Assembly: GCF_963855985.1 (NCBI RefSeq)
Contig: NC_087095.1
Span: 7,388,001 to 7,452,000, forward strand
DNA: 64,000 nucleotides
Source: Ostrinia nubilalis
Taxonomy: Eukaryota > Arthropoda > Insecta > Lepidoptera > Crambidae
Direction: 5' to 3'
The notes under the pieces were generated by a model. That model worked only from the letters and a program-made list of their open reading frames with translations. It had not been told where the DNA came from and did not search any database. A program made the translations under genes and the position numbers. Positions 52,139 through 64,000 of this stretch are shown here, in pieces; within the stretch, counting starts at the first letter, position 1; each line of letters begins with the position of its first letter.

Positions 52139-55100
52139 ATAATAATAATCATGATTAATAAAATCAAAACTTAAAACTCAGACAACATTAAATCGGTACG
52201 TGGAAACGAATAAAATGCAGATAAAAACAATAGACGCCCAAAAAAAAAAAACAAATGAAAATCGAATCTGTCACACCAAACTGATGTTTGTCACTGTGCG
52301 GACGCCCTCTAGCCGCGTATTCCCATACTCTCGGCGTGATCTAAGTTTGACTGCGGAAAGGAAAGTTTCGCCCGATGAGGCGGTAGACAAAGCGGCTACC
52401 TATAGACCGGCCTTATTGGAGCTGACGCCGTGCTGTGCCGCAGAGACGGTGATGTATAGCTTGCTAGAAATTTAAAGGTACTAGACTAATAAATAAAAAA
52501 AGATTTAAGGACATATAGGTATTTGGCATGAATCAACATAATTGAAAGCCTAGATAGACAGCACGCGCAAGAAACCTGGCTCACCTGAAACGTCACAAAC
52601 AAGTAAAAATATCCGACAAATTTTATTTATTTAATTAAATTATTATTAAATAATAACATTTTATGACGATAAAACTCTCCCACTTTCGGAAAAATAGCCT
52701 TTGTTGAACATTTTTCACAACGTAATGACAGTGGATGACATAAGATTTTGCCTTACTTTAGTTAGACGAAGCGCTTGTATGCAGACTATCCACCTAGAAT
52801 TTATTCTAACGACTAAAAATAAATAATATTTTCATAGTCATATATATATTTTCATTATAATGACTCCGTAGTTTGTACTTACCGAAATCTTCAATCCAAT
52901 TATAACATGTCAGACGCCTGTAGCAAGAAAAGCCTAATATTAGCACTAATTAATTGTAACCTCAGTTGCTACACACCCACACGATGGAAATAAAAGATGA
53001 TCCTAGACTACGAAAAAACATTCCTTTTTTTCGTTACCTACGTAGATTCGACCTTTATCGAATTAATTGATGCTAAATATAGACGAATCGCCGATTTGAT
53101 AAAAATATTGTTGTCGACAAAAATAGTACTGGGTATGCGTATTTATTCATAGATGGAAAATTATGAAAGCGTATTAGGTGTTCCCTTTTTTTTTCTAACA
53201 AAGGATTTTAAAAGGGGCTAAGTTTTGAGAATCCATACGCAATACGATAGGAACGACAATTTGACGAATACGATCTAACAAACACTAAGTGTTAGTAAAA
53301 CACTTCGATAAGAAACCAATGGATCAAAAAAAGTTTCAAAGAAAATACTGAAAGAAACAGGAGGAGAAATTTTGGCGCCAACTAACAAGAAAGTAGGTCA
53401 CTCAAATATTATAAAACGTGTCCACTAGCCAACTCCTCTCTAGGTAGTCTATTCAACAAAGTATAAACCGTTGAATAATTTAACAGCAAATTCGTTAAAA
53501 ATCTAATTAATATTTTTGGCGTCTCCCAAGATTCGCTGTGCCAAGTGACGACGGTTACATTCCCTGCTGTAACTTGAATAAATTATAATGATAAGGCTCA
53601 TGCCTTCGCAATATTGAAGGCGTTGTGATCATTAAGCATCCCGCCCTTCCCGGAATTTCCCCGAACTAGGATTCCGCGATTCCTTTCCCTTTTTATCTTC
53701 CCGTGGCCTTCTAGAGAACTCTCGACGCCCTTTCATCTTTGGTTTGCCGATGCAAAAACGAAATGGACGGATAAAAGAAAAGTCGAGTGTGTCATACTTT
53801 AAAGGAAGGTGAATGGACAACTTTCACTAGGATATAGATATTTTTATATTTATTTTTTCCTGGATGTCGTAACAATAGATCCATGACAGTTTCTGACGAT
53901 ACAATGACTCGCAATAAAACTGATGTTTTACATTTAAAAAGGGATTTTGAATTGGTTTTAGAATATTTTTTATGAAAACACATTTATTTAAAAAGACTAT
54001 TCGGCCATAATTTTGTTTAAAAGCATAAAAAATCTATACTTTTTATTGATTTCAATTTCGTTATTCAAGCTTCGAAAGTTACACTATTAAGTATTGCACT
54101 GTTGCAATCATGTGTAAATAATTTTCAGTACTTTTAAAATTCAAGGCCCATTACTGTCGTAACTTTGCATAGATCTGTTTGAATCTTATTCCCCGTTTAT
54201 TCTATCATTGTAAATGGAAAGGCATTTATCTCGAAGTAGGTCTAAAGTCATCTCTATTGATTCTCCTATAGTGTTCTCCGTCAGGCTGAGTGCTCTCCAC
54301 TCCCCCCTTAATTAGGCCACTTACTCCATAATACAGTACGGTTTGAGAGCTCGGATTAGTAGCTTTTTGCTAGTAGACTAGACGGCGAGGTGTCTGACTA
54401 AGATGTTACCAGTCTGATGTATGAAATCTAAACAGAAATCAATTTATATCTCCAATTTTTTTTCTTTTTTGTATAATTTAAAATACCTAATTGTGACACT
54501 TTTTAAGCTAACAAAAGCTTCAGAATTTCTTTAAGAGTATATTATTTGTCATAATACCTAAATATCTATTGCTTTTAAGTTACAAATATACGTTATGTAC
54601 CTAATTACAAAATACATAATTTCCTATGTTTGTTATTTACTCATGTATTTTTGCTCTATGCCTCTTAAATAGCAATCAAATCTGTCCTTTTTAAAACTGT
54701 ATTGATTCATTTCTTGCGTGAATAACTTTATTACATCTACAATAAATCTGTACAATATTCAAATCTTAAATAGTATTATCAAAAATCTATAAAGTTTATT
54801 ATAGCCTTCAAACACCGAGTCATATTGATTCACCTCTGGGGTATTCACATCTCAGTCATTGTAATGTCACCTTGGAATGACCACTTGCAGACTTACGAGT
54901 GACTGGAGCTCCTAATACAGACGGTGTTTATAATGGATGTGGCATTTTCTTTGAATAAACAAACCATTTTGATTGTGTTAAAAATACTGAGGTCGTCTTT
55001 ATATTTTTGTGGTAGAGATATTTCAACAAAAAAAATGAAAATATAGAAAGAGGGATAATACATACTAGCTTTGCCCATGTAACATTTGAAAACAGGCAAA

Positions 55101-55191
55101 CACATATATTACGCGTCTAGTTACAACCTTCCAAAAGTATGTATGTACAATTTCAGCAGATAACAAAGAAATCAAGCATTTCCGCGAGTCA
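52139..55191. other. Noncoding stretch
   Basis: AT-rich. 52270-52460 is GC-richer and has an open frame of 91 codons without a known motif. No other structure supported. Confidence 0.3.
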
Positions 55192-55199
55192 AGCAATAA

Positions 55200-55275
55200 T
55201 GGCTTAATGTGTAGGTTTTGGACTGGCCAAATCGAGATCCGAGGAACGCGAGTTTGAACCCCGCCGCTACTAACA
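55200..55275 (+). repeat. tRNA-derived SINE fragment
   Basis: A-box-like TGGCTTAATGT (55200-55210) and B-box-like GAGTTTGAACCCC (from 55250) lie about 40 bases apart, tRNA-like spacing. The intervening bases do not make a credible tRNA cloverleaf. Confidence 0.5.
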
Positions 55276-55875
55276 ATTGTGGTGAACTCATTCGTAAAAT
55301 AAAGTATTTAGTTTACCATGAGTGTTTAACGGGATTTTAAATAGAATCTTTTTATCGAGAGGCGACAAGTCAATGTCGGACTTCAGAGTCGGTACTTTGA
55401 TCCCCGTAGTAGTTCGTAGTATGATAAAGAGGATAATTATATTTACTTACCTCCAAATTGTTGTAGCTCTTTTGTACCAAATAAAATACAGGGATTCATA
55501 CTCCCATTGGAAAATACCCCGCATTGTGAGTATTCGGTATAATGTTTTATTTTGAATTCGCACATTCAGTTCAGTTTCGTAGCTCTAGGGCGTAGGGCGC
55601 CCGGCGCAGTCTCGTGGGCGGCCCGCCCGCCCGATGCTGGCTTGAAAGAACTCAACCTGTAACAAATATCTATGTAAATTTACTTTGCAATTAATGTTCA
55701 GTTTAATCTTCTTTACTTTAGGTATTAATTAATCGAAGTTTTATTTATTTATATTGATAATTTTCATTATGTTAATACGAGTACAGTTGTGACCAATTTA
55801 TAAAAGTAATTATGTAGTTAAATAATTACGTAAGCATTGCCAAAATGTTTGTAATGGTATTTTTTGAGAAATCTC
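55276..55875. other. Noncoding stretch with CpG-rich patch
   Basis: 55575-55640 is strikingly GC-rich (GGGCGGCCCGCCCGCCCGAT), a possible promoter or exon edge, otherwise unassigned. Confidence 0.3.
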
Positions 55876-55987
55876 TAAGGCTGATTTGCACCACCTAACT
55901 TTAACGGTAACCGGTGCGTTTTGTATGGAGTTTGACAAATTTTTGACGTTTGTCAACGTTAAAATATGACGGTGTAACCCAGCCTTA
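55876..55987. mobile_element. MITE of the ACCTAACTTTAACGGTAACC family, complete copy
   Basis: The end TAAGGCTGATTTGCACCACC and the reverse complement of the other end, TAAGGCTGGGTTACACCGTC, form about 30-bp inverted repeats; the core has TTTGACAAATTTTTGACGTT. 112 bp, noncoding. It is the reference copy for the two related pieces at 15822 and 50553. Confidence 0.82.
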
Positions 55988-57976
55988 ATAGGTAAAACTT
56001 TTTGTTAATTGTGTACTGTAAATAATAACAAATAATTTTCAAAGTAGGTACTCAATTACGTTGCACAATACGACTTTGAGGTTAGAATGGGAGGTGTGTA
56101 GGCTGTCGGCTCAAAATAACGTCGCTGTGATTGCGTGACGTCACAACGTAGGACGTCATCCACCCACGAACGCAGAATTTCTTTTGTTTGTCGACAGAGG
56201 CTGTAAGTACATCACAATAAAAGGTCAACCCAATTGAGGACCCCTGGATAGGTACGACCTTTCATACGCTTCCTACGAACGGAAGGAAAAAGATAACTTC
56301 AGACTCCTGAATTATAAATACATCTGAATTTTGTAGGCTTTTGTTGAAAACAAAATTCACTGAGAAACCAAATTCGGGTACATAAGTGCTCGTTTATTAT
56401 ACATTATGTACTAATATGTTTTAAAAATCAGAATACGATTTACTGTTTCATGTGGTCATGATTAATAAATAAATCGATATCGATTAAAGTAAAGTCGATA
56501 AATATTTCGTTTTCAGTTGACCTAAAAACCCCTCGTATTCCCACGAAATAAAAGCTACTTCTGCATTGAAACCAATTCACTCGATGTGTGTATTCAAATA
56601 CATTTTAACAAAGATAAAAATGTACAATAATCACACATTAACCTCATGCGTATGTATTGTACCTAACGGACGGCTTAACACAGTTCAATTAGTAATCAAA
56701 TCTGGAGGGTGGATACTATTAGCAATCCATCGATATATTGGAGGCATGTCACTACTGATATTTGAATGTGTGCCCACGGATTTGCAGGTGCCGTTTATAC
56801 GTGAGCATGTGTGATACCAAACTGCGCATATGGCGGGTGGGGGGTGAGTCGGGGGTGCGAGTAACTGCTCAGGCTTGTAGCTAGCTCGGTACATTTTATT
56901 GTAGCTCGCTTCTCTAGATACTTCTGCGATGAGTGCCGCTCCCGGTTTACCGATGTCGATAAAACGGGTAATAGCGCGCTGTTATTTTTCTCACCGTACG
57001 TAACACAGGATTGGATAACGGAGTTTAATGTTTTATGTTTACGCGCCAACTTATGTTTCCGTTTCAAGGAAGCGTTCATGGATTCGCATAATTTGAATAA
57101 ATAAGCATACTTATTGTACTGGTTAGAATAAAATGTAAACCTTTATAAGTGTATAAAATTAAATGCATCATAACTAAGTATTACAAAAATTAGTGCAGTT
57201 TCATTAATCAGTGCGCGCTATCAAAACATTATGTAGATTTTGCATGTTATAAAAAAAGCTAACTTGTTTAACTACAACTACGTTTCGTAATTAGACGGAA
57301 AAAATACAAAAATATTGCTTAGTGCGTGACAGAAGTTAAATAAGTGCAAAAGTCAATAAAAATATCGCACTGCTCATATTCTGACAAATCAAAAGAATCA
57401 TTTTACTCTACAGCAGTTTTCTCAAATAAAAAAAATGTTATCGTTAATCGATATCGATACTCTCCCCATCCTTGGCTAGGTTAACTCGTCGTCGCTGGGG
57501 CGTTGCCTGCGCTGTGTGTGGCCAATAATTTTATTACAAGTTCATTAAGACGCCCGTTGCGGCAGTCGACTCTTCATTTCTTGTTTGCTTTATGTCCCGT
57601 CGGACCCAATCTAAAAGTGCTACATGACATGTTATAGGCGCCCTAGATACCTCACAGTCAGCTGTGACTTATTTGAGAGTCAGTTACTGCAAACACTCAC
57701 GTGTACTTACCTTTTCATGAGACAATTCTTGCCTACATTGTTGCACAGAATGAAAATAATAAATGGAAATGTAGATTTATCATCCTTTTTCTACTGTATG
57801 GGTTTTAAAAAATTTGTGGTGTTAGATTTACGAATGATTTACGAACCCCGAACCTCAATGAAGAGATTTCAATAACACAAAGTTTTGTCCCCACCTAGGA
57901 ATAGAACCACCCAGGACTCCCAAATCATCAGAATAAGTAACGTAGTCACATGAACAATACCAATATTTATTAATAA
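55988..57976. other. Noncoding stretch
   Basis: No gene supported. A G-rich run at 56830-56855 and ATCGATATCGAT words near 56475 and 57450 are the only notable features. Confidence 0.3.
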
Positions 57977-57977
57977 C

Positions 57978-58188
57978 TAGCTGACCCGGCGAACTTTGTT
58001 CCGCCTTAATGGCAATAAATAAGCAGACTTTTTTTTTTATTTCGAACGGGATAAAAAGTATCCTATGTCCTTCTCCTGGGTCTAAACTACCTCCCTGACA
58101 ATTTTCAGCTAAATCGGTTCAGCCGTTCTTGAGTTATAAGTGGAGTAACTAACACGACTTTCTTTTATATATATAGACTAAGAAGCAA
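57978..58188 (+). repeat. Retroposon-like repeat (CTAGCTGACCCGGCGAAC family)
   Basis: Opens CTAGCTGACCCGGCGAACTT and runs through GGGATAAAAAGTATCCTATG and AAATCGGTTCAGCCGTTCTT to TATATATATAGACTA. These phrases recur widely in lepidopteran genomes. It shares the GGGATAAAAA.TATCCTATGT core with the 239-bp retroposons, so the two families are related. Confidence 0.75.
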
Positions 58189-58617
58189 TATTATACTTAG
58201 CTCTTACGAGAAGAACAAAAAATCCTGATGGTAACATATTTATCAAAGCATTCGAATTCAAAGCGTATGCGCATCCCAACAGATTGGTGCAAATTCGCAC
58301 GCGATTTGGAACTCGAACGGCCCAACAATGCGCCTTCTGAACCTATTCTAATGCAAGTGCACCACACAGTCACGTGTTAATACACATTCGTATCATTTTA
58401 AACTTTATTACATCGGAAGTTTATTCGTGCGTGACTGTACCTATGTGCGATAGACGTGAAACGCAGTGTACTATAAAACATGTTCACTGAAAAAATAAAT
58501 GAAAATAATTAAAAGGTTAATTGGTAGAGTCATTCATTTTATCAATCACTGTTTTAAAGTTCATTTTTTAAAATCTGCATGTTTTCATAAATACCGAGAA
58601 GGTGTTGTATACTCGTA

Positions 58618-58806
58618 TGTTACAGTCAAAACTCATAATCAATTTGTTTAGCGGGATATATAAAATCTTTGCACTCAAAAGTGATTTTGACTAACCTTGG
58701 TCAAAACCACTTTTGACTGGAAAATTCCGTCAAAACTCAAAAGTGATATTGACCAAGGGCATCAGTCAAAACCACTTTTGACCGATTATGAGTTTTGACT
58801 GTAACA
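58618..58806. mobile_element. MITE with TGTTACAGTCAAAACTC inverted ends
   Basis: Perfect inverted ends of about 24 bases (TGTTACAGTCAAAACTCATA to GATT), flanked by TA on both sides. Inside, AAAAGTGATTTTGAC and CAAAACCACTTTTGAC words repeat in both orientations, giving secondary hairpins. Tc1/mariner-type duplication is possible; no coding capacity. Confidence 0.82.
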
Positions 58807-58809
58807 TAC

Positions 58810-61800
58810 AGCATTTCAAACATCTGCCACTTACGCAGTCAGTTATCGAATTATCCGTAGTTAATATTACTCAGGTTTCTAGTAATTATATTAAAGGACA
58901 ATTTGCAGGTGATTAGCAGAAGTTAATAACATCTGTCTGGCCTTTTGGACAGGGTCAAATAATAAAGTAATAACTTATTAAGTTATTCTATTAGAGGCCT
59001 TTCATTTTAAGGCGACGCGTGTGAAGTGCATCTAGAAAAGAGTTCAACGTTGCAAAACTTTGTAAAACTCAATCAATTAACTGTAGTCAAGTTAGATATG
59101 CAATGTAATAACTGTAACATACAAAAAAAAATATCATAATTAGTCAAGTATGTAGTTAAAGCGTGATTTTACAAATAGCTACACATCAACAGATACTGGT
59201 AACAAAATTGTAACGCAACAGTGTACCTTTGACCAGTAAGTTGTTTTACAAATTATTGTGACTTTATTTTTATATTTGTGTAATTAATTTCCAATTATTT
59301 GTATTATGTCACAGTAAAATTGTGAAATCCTTCAGTTTATAATCTGACGTAGTTAGATTACAATCTAAGCTAACCCATTGTTAGTTTGCAATCTCACGCG
59401 TTATATTATAAACTGATGGAGTACAAAATTTGACATTGACATTAAACATAACAATCACATTTTCATCTATTTTTCCATTGCGTAGGTTTTTCTGAAAAGT
59501 TACAGCGTAATGCCCGTTTCGTCACGTAGGCGTAGAGGATTAAAGCCCCTGAACTAAGCCGACTGTGATATGGCGCTCAATTTTGTGACTACTATTTACA
59601 ATTTTATTGTCCAAATAAAAATAAAAAATAATACTTAAAAATATTTGGTCTAAAAGAAGAGTTTTGTAAACAGCTAAAGGCGCCTGTAACTGGGCTGGAA
59701 ATGAAGGAAATCAGTTGATAGCTAGCGGGGCTGAGATCTAACTTTTTTTAACTTTAAACTGAGTTTGCGATTGAGTTCAATCTCATTTGGCAAGGAGCGC
59801 TCAGTAAATGAAAATTGTTTTAAAAATAATTGATATAGCTTTAAGTAAAATCATAACAAGACCGCTGACTCAAATAAAAAAAAACCTAACTTCCAAAAAT
59901 TGGCGAACATTTTAACCCTTATTCATAAGTACTAAATACTTATTTATTTAATCACTTAAATATTAGTTAAAACATTAATTGCATTCCGCTATCAAACGTG
60001 TGTGATGACAAACAGTTTTATTGGGAAGTTATTAAAAGCTCTATTGATACGAAATAAGGCTCTATTTCACTTGTTGTTATGAACAGAAACAGGGTTAGCG
60101 CGGATCTTGGGCTCGTATTAATAATCCGATCTTGTTCTTAGGTATCTGTTATCTAAAGACTGCAATGGAGTCGTTTCGTAGGATGACTAGGAACGAGATG
60201 ATAGAACTAAAAAGCAATGACGATTTATTGACTCTTTCAGGATTTTTAGAGAGATCTGAGATGAGATGGGAGGCTATAATGATTCCTAAAACTAAATTGT
60301 TTAAATATTGTCTTACAAAAGTAATACCTGCGTTTCAAAAATATTTTTCCACATTCTAAATTATTCTTGACCAGATTTGTAGAGTGACCTATTTAAACCT
60401 GTTTGTAGACAAAGACGCAATGGTGACAAATTCTATATCGTTATCGCTATCGAATATCACTGTCACGTTTCTTAAATCAGAGAGTGGTATATGAATACGG
60501 GTCTTAGTAATGTTTAAGGGGAGACATGATCTCGATGCCTGAGTAATGCAAGTTTGGGTCGGGAGGGTAACCAAACATCACACTGCTCATTTCTGTTTAA
60601 TATTGCAATACTGTTAGTAATCCGATATATCTGGGAAAATTATCCCTAATTTTATTTAAATATGTAACTAATTATAATAACGACGGAAGTGGTTGACTTT
60701 AATAAGCAATAACATAAACAAGGTACGAAAATAATTAAATATGCTACAATCTAACGATACGCCTATACATTTAAGCTTAAAGCAGAAAATGGCGGCTAAA
60801 AGTGGCGGAGCCTCCAGAGGGCAATTAAAATTCGTAATAACTCGAAAGCAAAGTCAACGTAAGTTAAACAAAGCGCGAAAAATAATTAATCGCTGACACG
60901 GGTGAATGTCGCAGACAGCATTAGTTAATTTTCGCGCGCGAAATTGTTTCCACGCAACAAAAGCGCAATGAATTTATTGCAACCTGAATAAATGATAACA
61001 TCGCGGTGAATTTGATGTCAATATGTGTTAACACTAAGCTATTTAGTTCACGACTCGGACCCCTTTCCGCCCCGTCTCCCTCACTCACACAGGCGCGATT
61101 CACCCCATTCACCCCACTTTGAATCTGTGTGCGACACCCACACGCAGCCAAAAGCAATTTTTCACAGGTTATCGTACGCACACAGAGACGCCAAGACGAA
61201 TGTAGTGAGTCCCTTGCCCCACGAAAAGTTTTGTAGTACAGAATTTGTTCACTAGTTGTGTCTAGACATGCCATGCTTTTAAGTTGAGGTGAATCCTTGG
61301 AGACTTGTTTCATGAACTTGCTATGAATAAATATTGAATTTTTCATTGTAAACGGAGTGGTTTGAGCGATGTTCGGATTATTGCAAAACAATGCACCGGA
61401 TAGTCAGTTTTAAAGTTTTTTTAATTGGACCTTTCAAAATTTATAAAGTGTAAAAGTAAATACATAAATTAATAGATATCGCTTTTCCATAAAAATGGTT
61501 TAGCTTAGTAACGGAAAATGCCTAAATTAGGTTAGTTTAAAAATGCTTTGTTTACGTAAATAGGCAGTTGAAAAGGTATCAACAATAAGGTAACATTAAA
61601 TCTATATACTTACAAGTAAAATTCGCACGTAGCAAAGTATACTTTTTAAAAGAATCTCAGTAAGTTATATTGTGTTATACCAGTCAAATAATATCTTAAG
61701 CCATATCGTCGATATTCGATGAAATGTAGCGCCTTTTGTGTGGAACGGCATAAAACATAAAATGCTAGAATACCCAAGTGCCGCGGGAAAATCATGGCAA

Positions 61801-62620
61801 GGGAATGCATCGAAAATGATTATGGAATGTGTCCGAACGAGACGGCAGATTGCAGTCACACGCCGCTCAGTCGGTTAGACAGAGATCAAATATTGAATAT
61901 CGTGGCCGTGGCGAAAAAGCACAAAGTTTTTGCCCGTGAAAATGGAAAATTGCACCGTTGGGCGCGGGCCTAGGGTGGAAAATTTGTTCGGAGAGGTGGC
62001 AACATAAGTTGTACTGGGTGCAAGCGGCGCGGGGCGGCGGGGGACTCGGTGGCTCTCAACTGTGGCAGATAATCAATATCCGCTTGGCTTGTGGACACTA
62101 TAATAATATATGTTATTTTATATCCGTTTCGCTCTCGCGCGCGCTCCCGCCGTGCGCTGCGTCCCTCTCGCACCATTATCTAAAATGGACAGTGGCGTAG
62201 ATTTGGTAAATGATAACTGTGAGAAAGTATTTATCACGACAATGAAGCGTGATATGTAATTATATAACCTATTTATGGTATAGTGGTGATATGTGTGGGA
62301 GGGGTGGGGGTGGCGGGTTGTTAGCGATATATTTGTTTTTATTGACGGTATCTACGCTGCTCGGGCACGCGATGCGGGCTTCTTCATTACTCAGGGTGTA
62401 CTTGACCGGAGTGACTCGTCCAGCGCTACCTAATTGACTAATCTAATGGCGGTTACTAATATCAATTCGCTTCAATAGGGTTAATAAATAGGACTCTATT
62501 AAATTTGTGGCAGTAAGTAAACAACTAAATGTTGATCTAAAAGGTTTTATCAATGTAAACTTTTTTAACGCGACCTTTGTTATTCTTGTGATAATCTTTG
62601 GCAAATTAATTTAAAAAAAA
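58810..62620. other. Unassigned stretch with CpG- and G-rich patches
   Basis: No gene supported. A frame with ATG at 60165 (65 codons, to 60359) has no domain. 61040-61200 and 61960-62170 are GC-rich. 62297-62316 has four G-runs that fit a quadruplex. Confidence 0.3.
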
Positions 62621-62626
62621 ACTTAC

Positions 62627-62770
62627 CCACAGCGGTGTCTCCTTTAACCCTTCCGCAGAGACGTGAGCCTGCACAGACGCGGGACCACTGACTCCCACGG
62701 GTTCGGAGTCAAGTTCACAGCGCCGCCCGCGCAATCTGTGCTTTAGTGCATTTTACGCAAGGATAGAGAC
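62627..62770 (-). other. Candidate 5' untranslated exon
   Basis: On the minus strand a GC-richer block ends CCGCTGTGG followed by GTAAGT, a strong donor, then a T-run. There is no long open frame, so it would be a noncoding first exon of a gene continuing to the left of 62627. This rests on composition and one splice site only. Confidence 0.25.
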
Positions 62771-64000
62771 TGTACAGAAGGATTTATTATGGATTGTTAT
62801 AATGTTAGGTTCATAATCGTAAACACTAAAAGAAATAATTTAATTGTAATGACTGTGGGTTACTTGTAATTTATATTTTCACCCATAAGTATATCTCTCT
62901 ATTCTTCTTCGAATGCTTTAGCCTAAAAATCCAGCTTTCAGATGCATATTGCCGTATAAAGATTGCTCAATAGAAGTTTATTATTAGTACACGTGAAACT
63001 GTGTTCGTTATACAAATATTCAGAAAGGGTTACCCCACCAAAAAGGTCAGTTAGTATCAAACACGGACGTGTGATTGATTTTCTAATTAATTCGCAAACT
63101 GCTAGGTTTGACTACACATGTCACCCTCGTGGGTGGCGATGCAAAGCGTCCCCAAATGATAATGGGGGCCGTAACTCGATTGGCCCCCGTCTGTCGACGA
63201 TTCGATGAAAAGACGAGCTAGTTCTGACTGGAAATGCATGGTTTATGAACGTTTAGTTACTTGTAACCTCTTTGTGAATTAAGTATAGTTCTGTTTTCAA
63301 ATTTTCAAAAAAGAACGTTTTCTTTTTTTACTAGATAACCTCTTTGGTAAGATGATATTTCAGTTTTGAAATAAAAAAAAACATTGTTTTCTTTTTTTAA
63401 CTTAATGGCTTACGTTAGCGTGGCCAGTGTTAAGAACTTAACCTTATTCCGTGTGACGATATGAAATTATTGTTATTGTCTTTGATTCCACAGATTAAAT
63501 CGAGATAGAGTTTGCACAAGGTCACAATTGGCGTCAGACAGGCGTGACGTGAAATGGTCATGCTTGTCTTTGGCACGCTATCTATGGTTTTAGCTGAATA
63601 GCTGCAGTTTTGATAATGTCTTTATAAGCGTTTTAGTAGAGTGACCAGCATGCGTCAATCGAGTACTTTTCTAATATAAAAAATGTAGAAGCGATTTGTT
63701 AGATCAAAATGATCAGCATTAGGCGAATTACCATGGAAATAATGATCAAGGACTTCATGAAAATGTACAGAAGTAGTTATTACTCGAACTTGGCCGGTTT
63801 TTTCCATGTCATGTCGCACAGAGACCATCTCGGTTACGGCACAAATTAATGACACGATATATCTTTCCTCCTTTTATTTCGCACGTGTAGGTACATTTTC
63901 TTTTGTTATTTTCCTTTACATTAGCTGTAAAGATTTCTTTGTTTGTACGAGGAAATTAATTTTGATTACAGACCTTCAAGATTTCGGCTAAATATATCGC
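62771..64000. other. Noncoding stretch to window end
   Basis: AT-rich; short open frames have no recognised motif. No repeats paired. Confidence 0.3.

Noticed and set aside
52200..52475. 91-codon frame in a GC-richer patch
   Set aside because: No domain or splice support; left as unassigned.
60132..60359. 75-codon frame with an internal ATG and an AG upstream, possible exon
   Set aside because: No homologous motif and no donor that clearly fits; too weak.

Overview
This 64 kb window looks like a transposon-rich, AT-rich nuclear segment of an insect genome, most likely a moth or butterfly. The evidence is the set of repeats: 5'-truncated RTE-type LINE copies with ATG/ACG trinucleotide tails, a mag-type and a second Ty3/gypsy LTR element, short retroposons opening with GCTTTCCGCCCGCGG and carrying a (CAGA)n stretch, tRNA-derived SINE pieces and many MITEs. 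No bacterial-type operon, rRNA or functional tRNA gene was seen. The species is not identifiable by eye.

Left part (1-15.8 kb). A P-element/THAP9-type transposase enters from the left edge (3-1355, + strand). The only convincing host gene is a fatty-acid amide hydrolase 2-like amidase on the minus strand (5148-10787). Eight coding exons with matching phases give a 532-residue product with the complete Lys-Ser-Ser amidase triad. One intron uses a GC-AG donor. A possible extra upstream coding exon lies at 12199-12435. Its introns contain several RTE 3' ends, some bounded by clear target-site duplications.

Middle (15.9-28.3 kb). Two full-length Ty3/gypsy retrotransposons lie head to tail, 230 bp apart, and both have LTR pairs that read as identical. 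The first (15923-23070, duplication AACT) has a 1641-residue Gag-Pol that starts with a GC-rich, Arg/Ser-rich domain, six copies of a 70-bp repeat in its 3' noncoding part, and a perfect 10-bp inverted repeat across the LTR/primer-site junction. The second (23304-28259) is mag-like, with a 1373-residue Gag-Pol and no visible target-site duplication.

Right part (28.3-64 kb). This part has no convincing host protein-coding gene. It contains a nested nest of transposons (31191-33991: a TA-flanked element holding a hAT-like element with 8-bp duplication GATGCAAT, which holds a decayed RTE copy, two retroposons in tandem and a hexanucleotide array), several MITEs, and a 713-bp element built from TTTGGCAAA-like words. 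It also has a hairpin with perfect 95-bp arms (40259-40464), a 5'-truncated RTE copy with a 438-residue reverse-transcriptase ORF, a decayed copy of a widespread arthropod repeat protein (48635-49370) and a 1.4-kb foldback element (50705-52136). The last 12 kb is mostly unassigned, with several CpG- or G-rich patches and one possible 5' untranslated exon.

All calls come from reading the sequence; no search or folding program was run.
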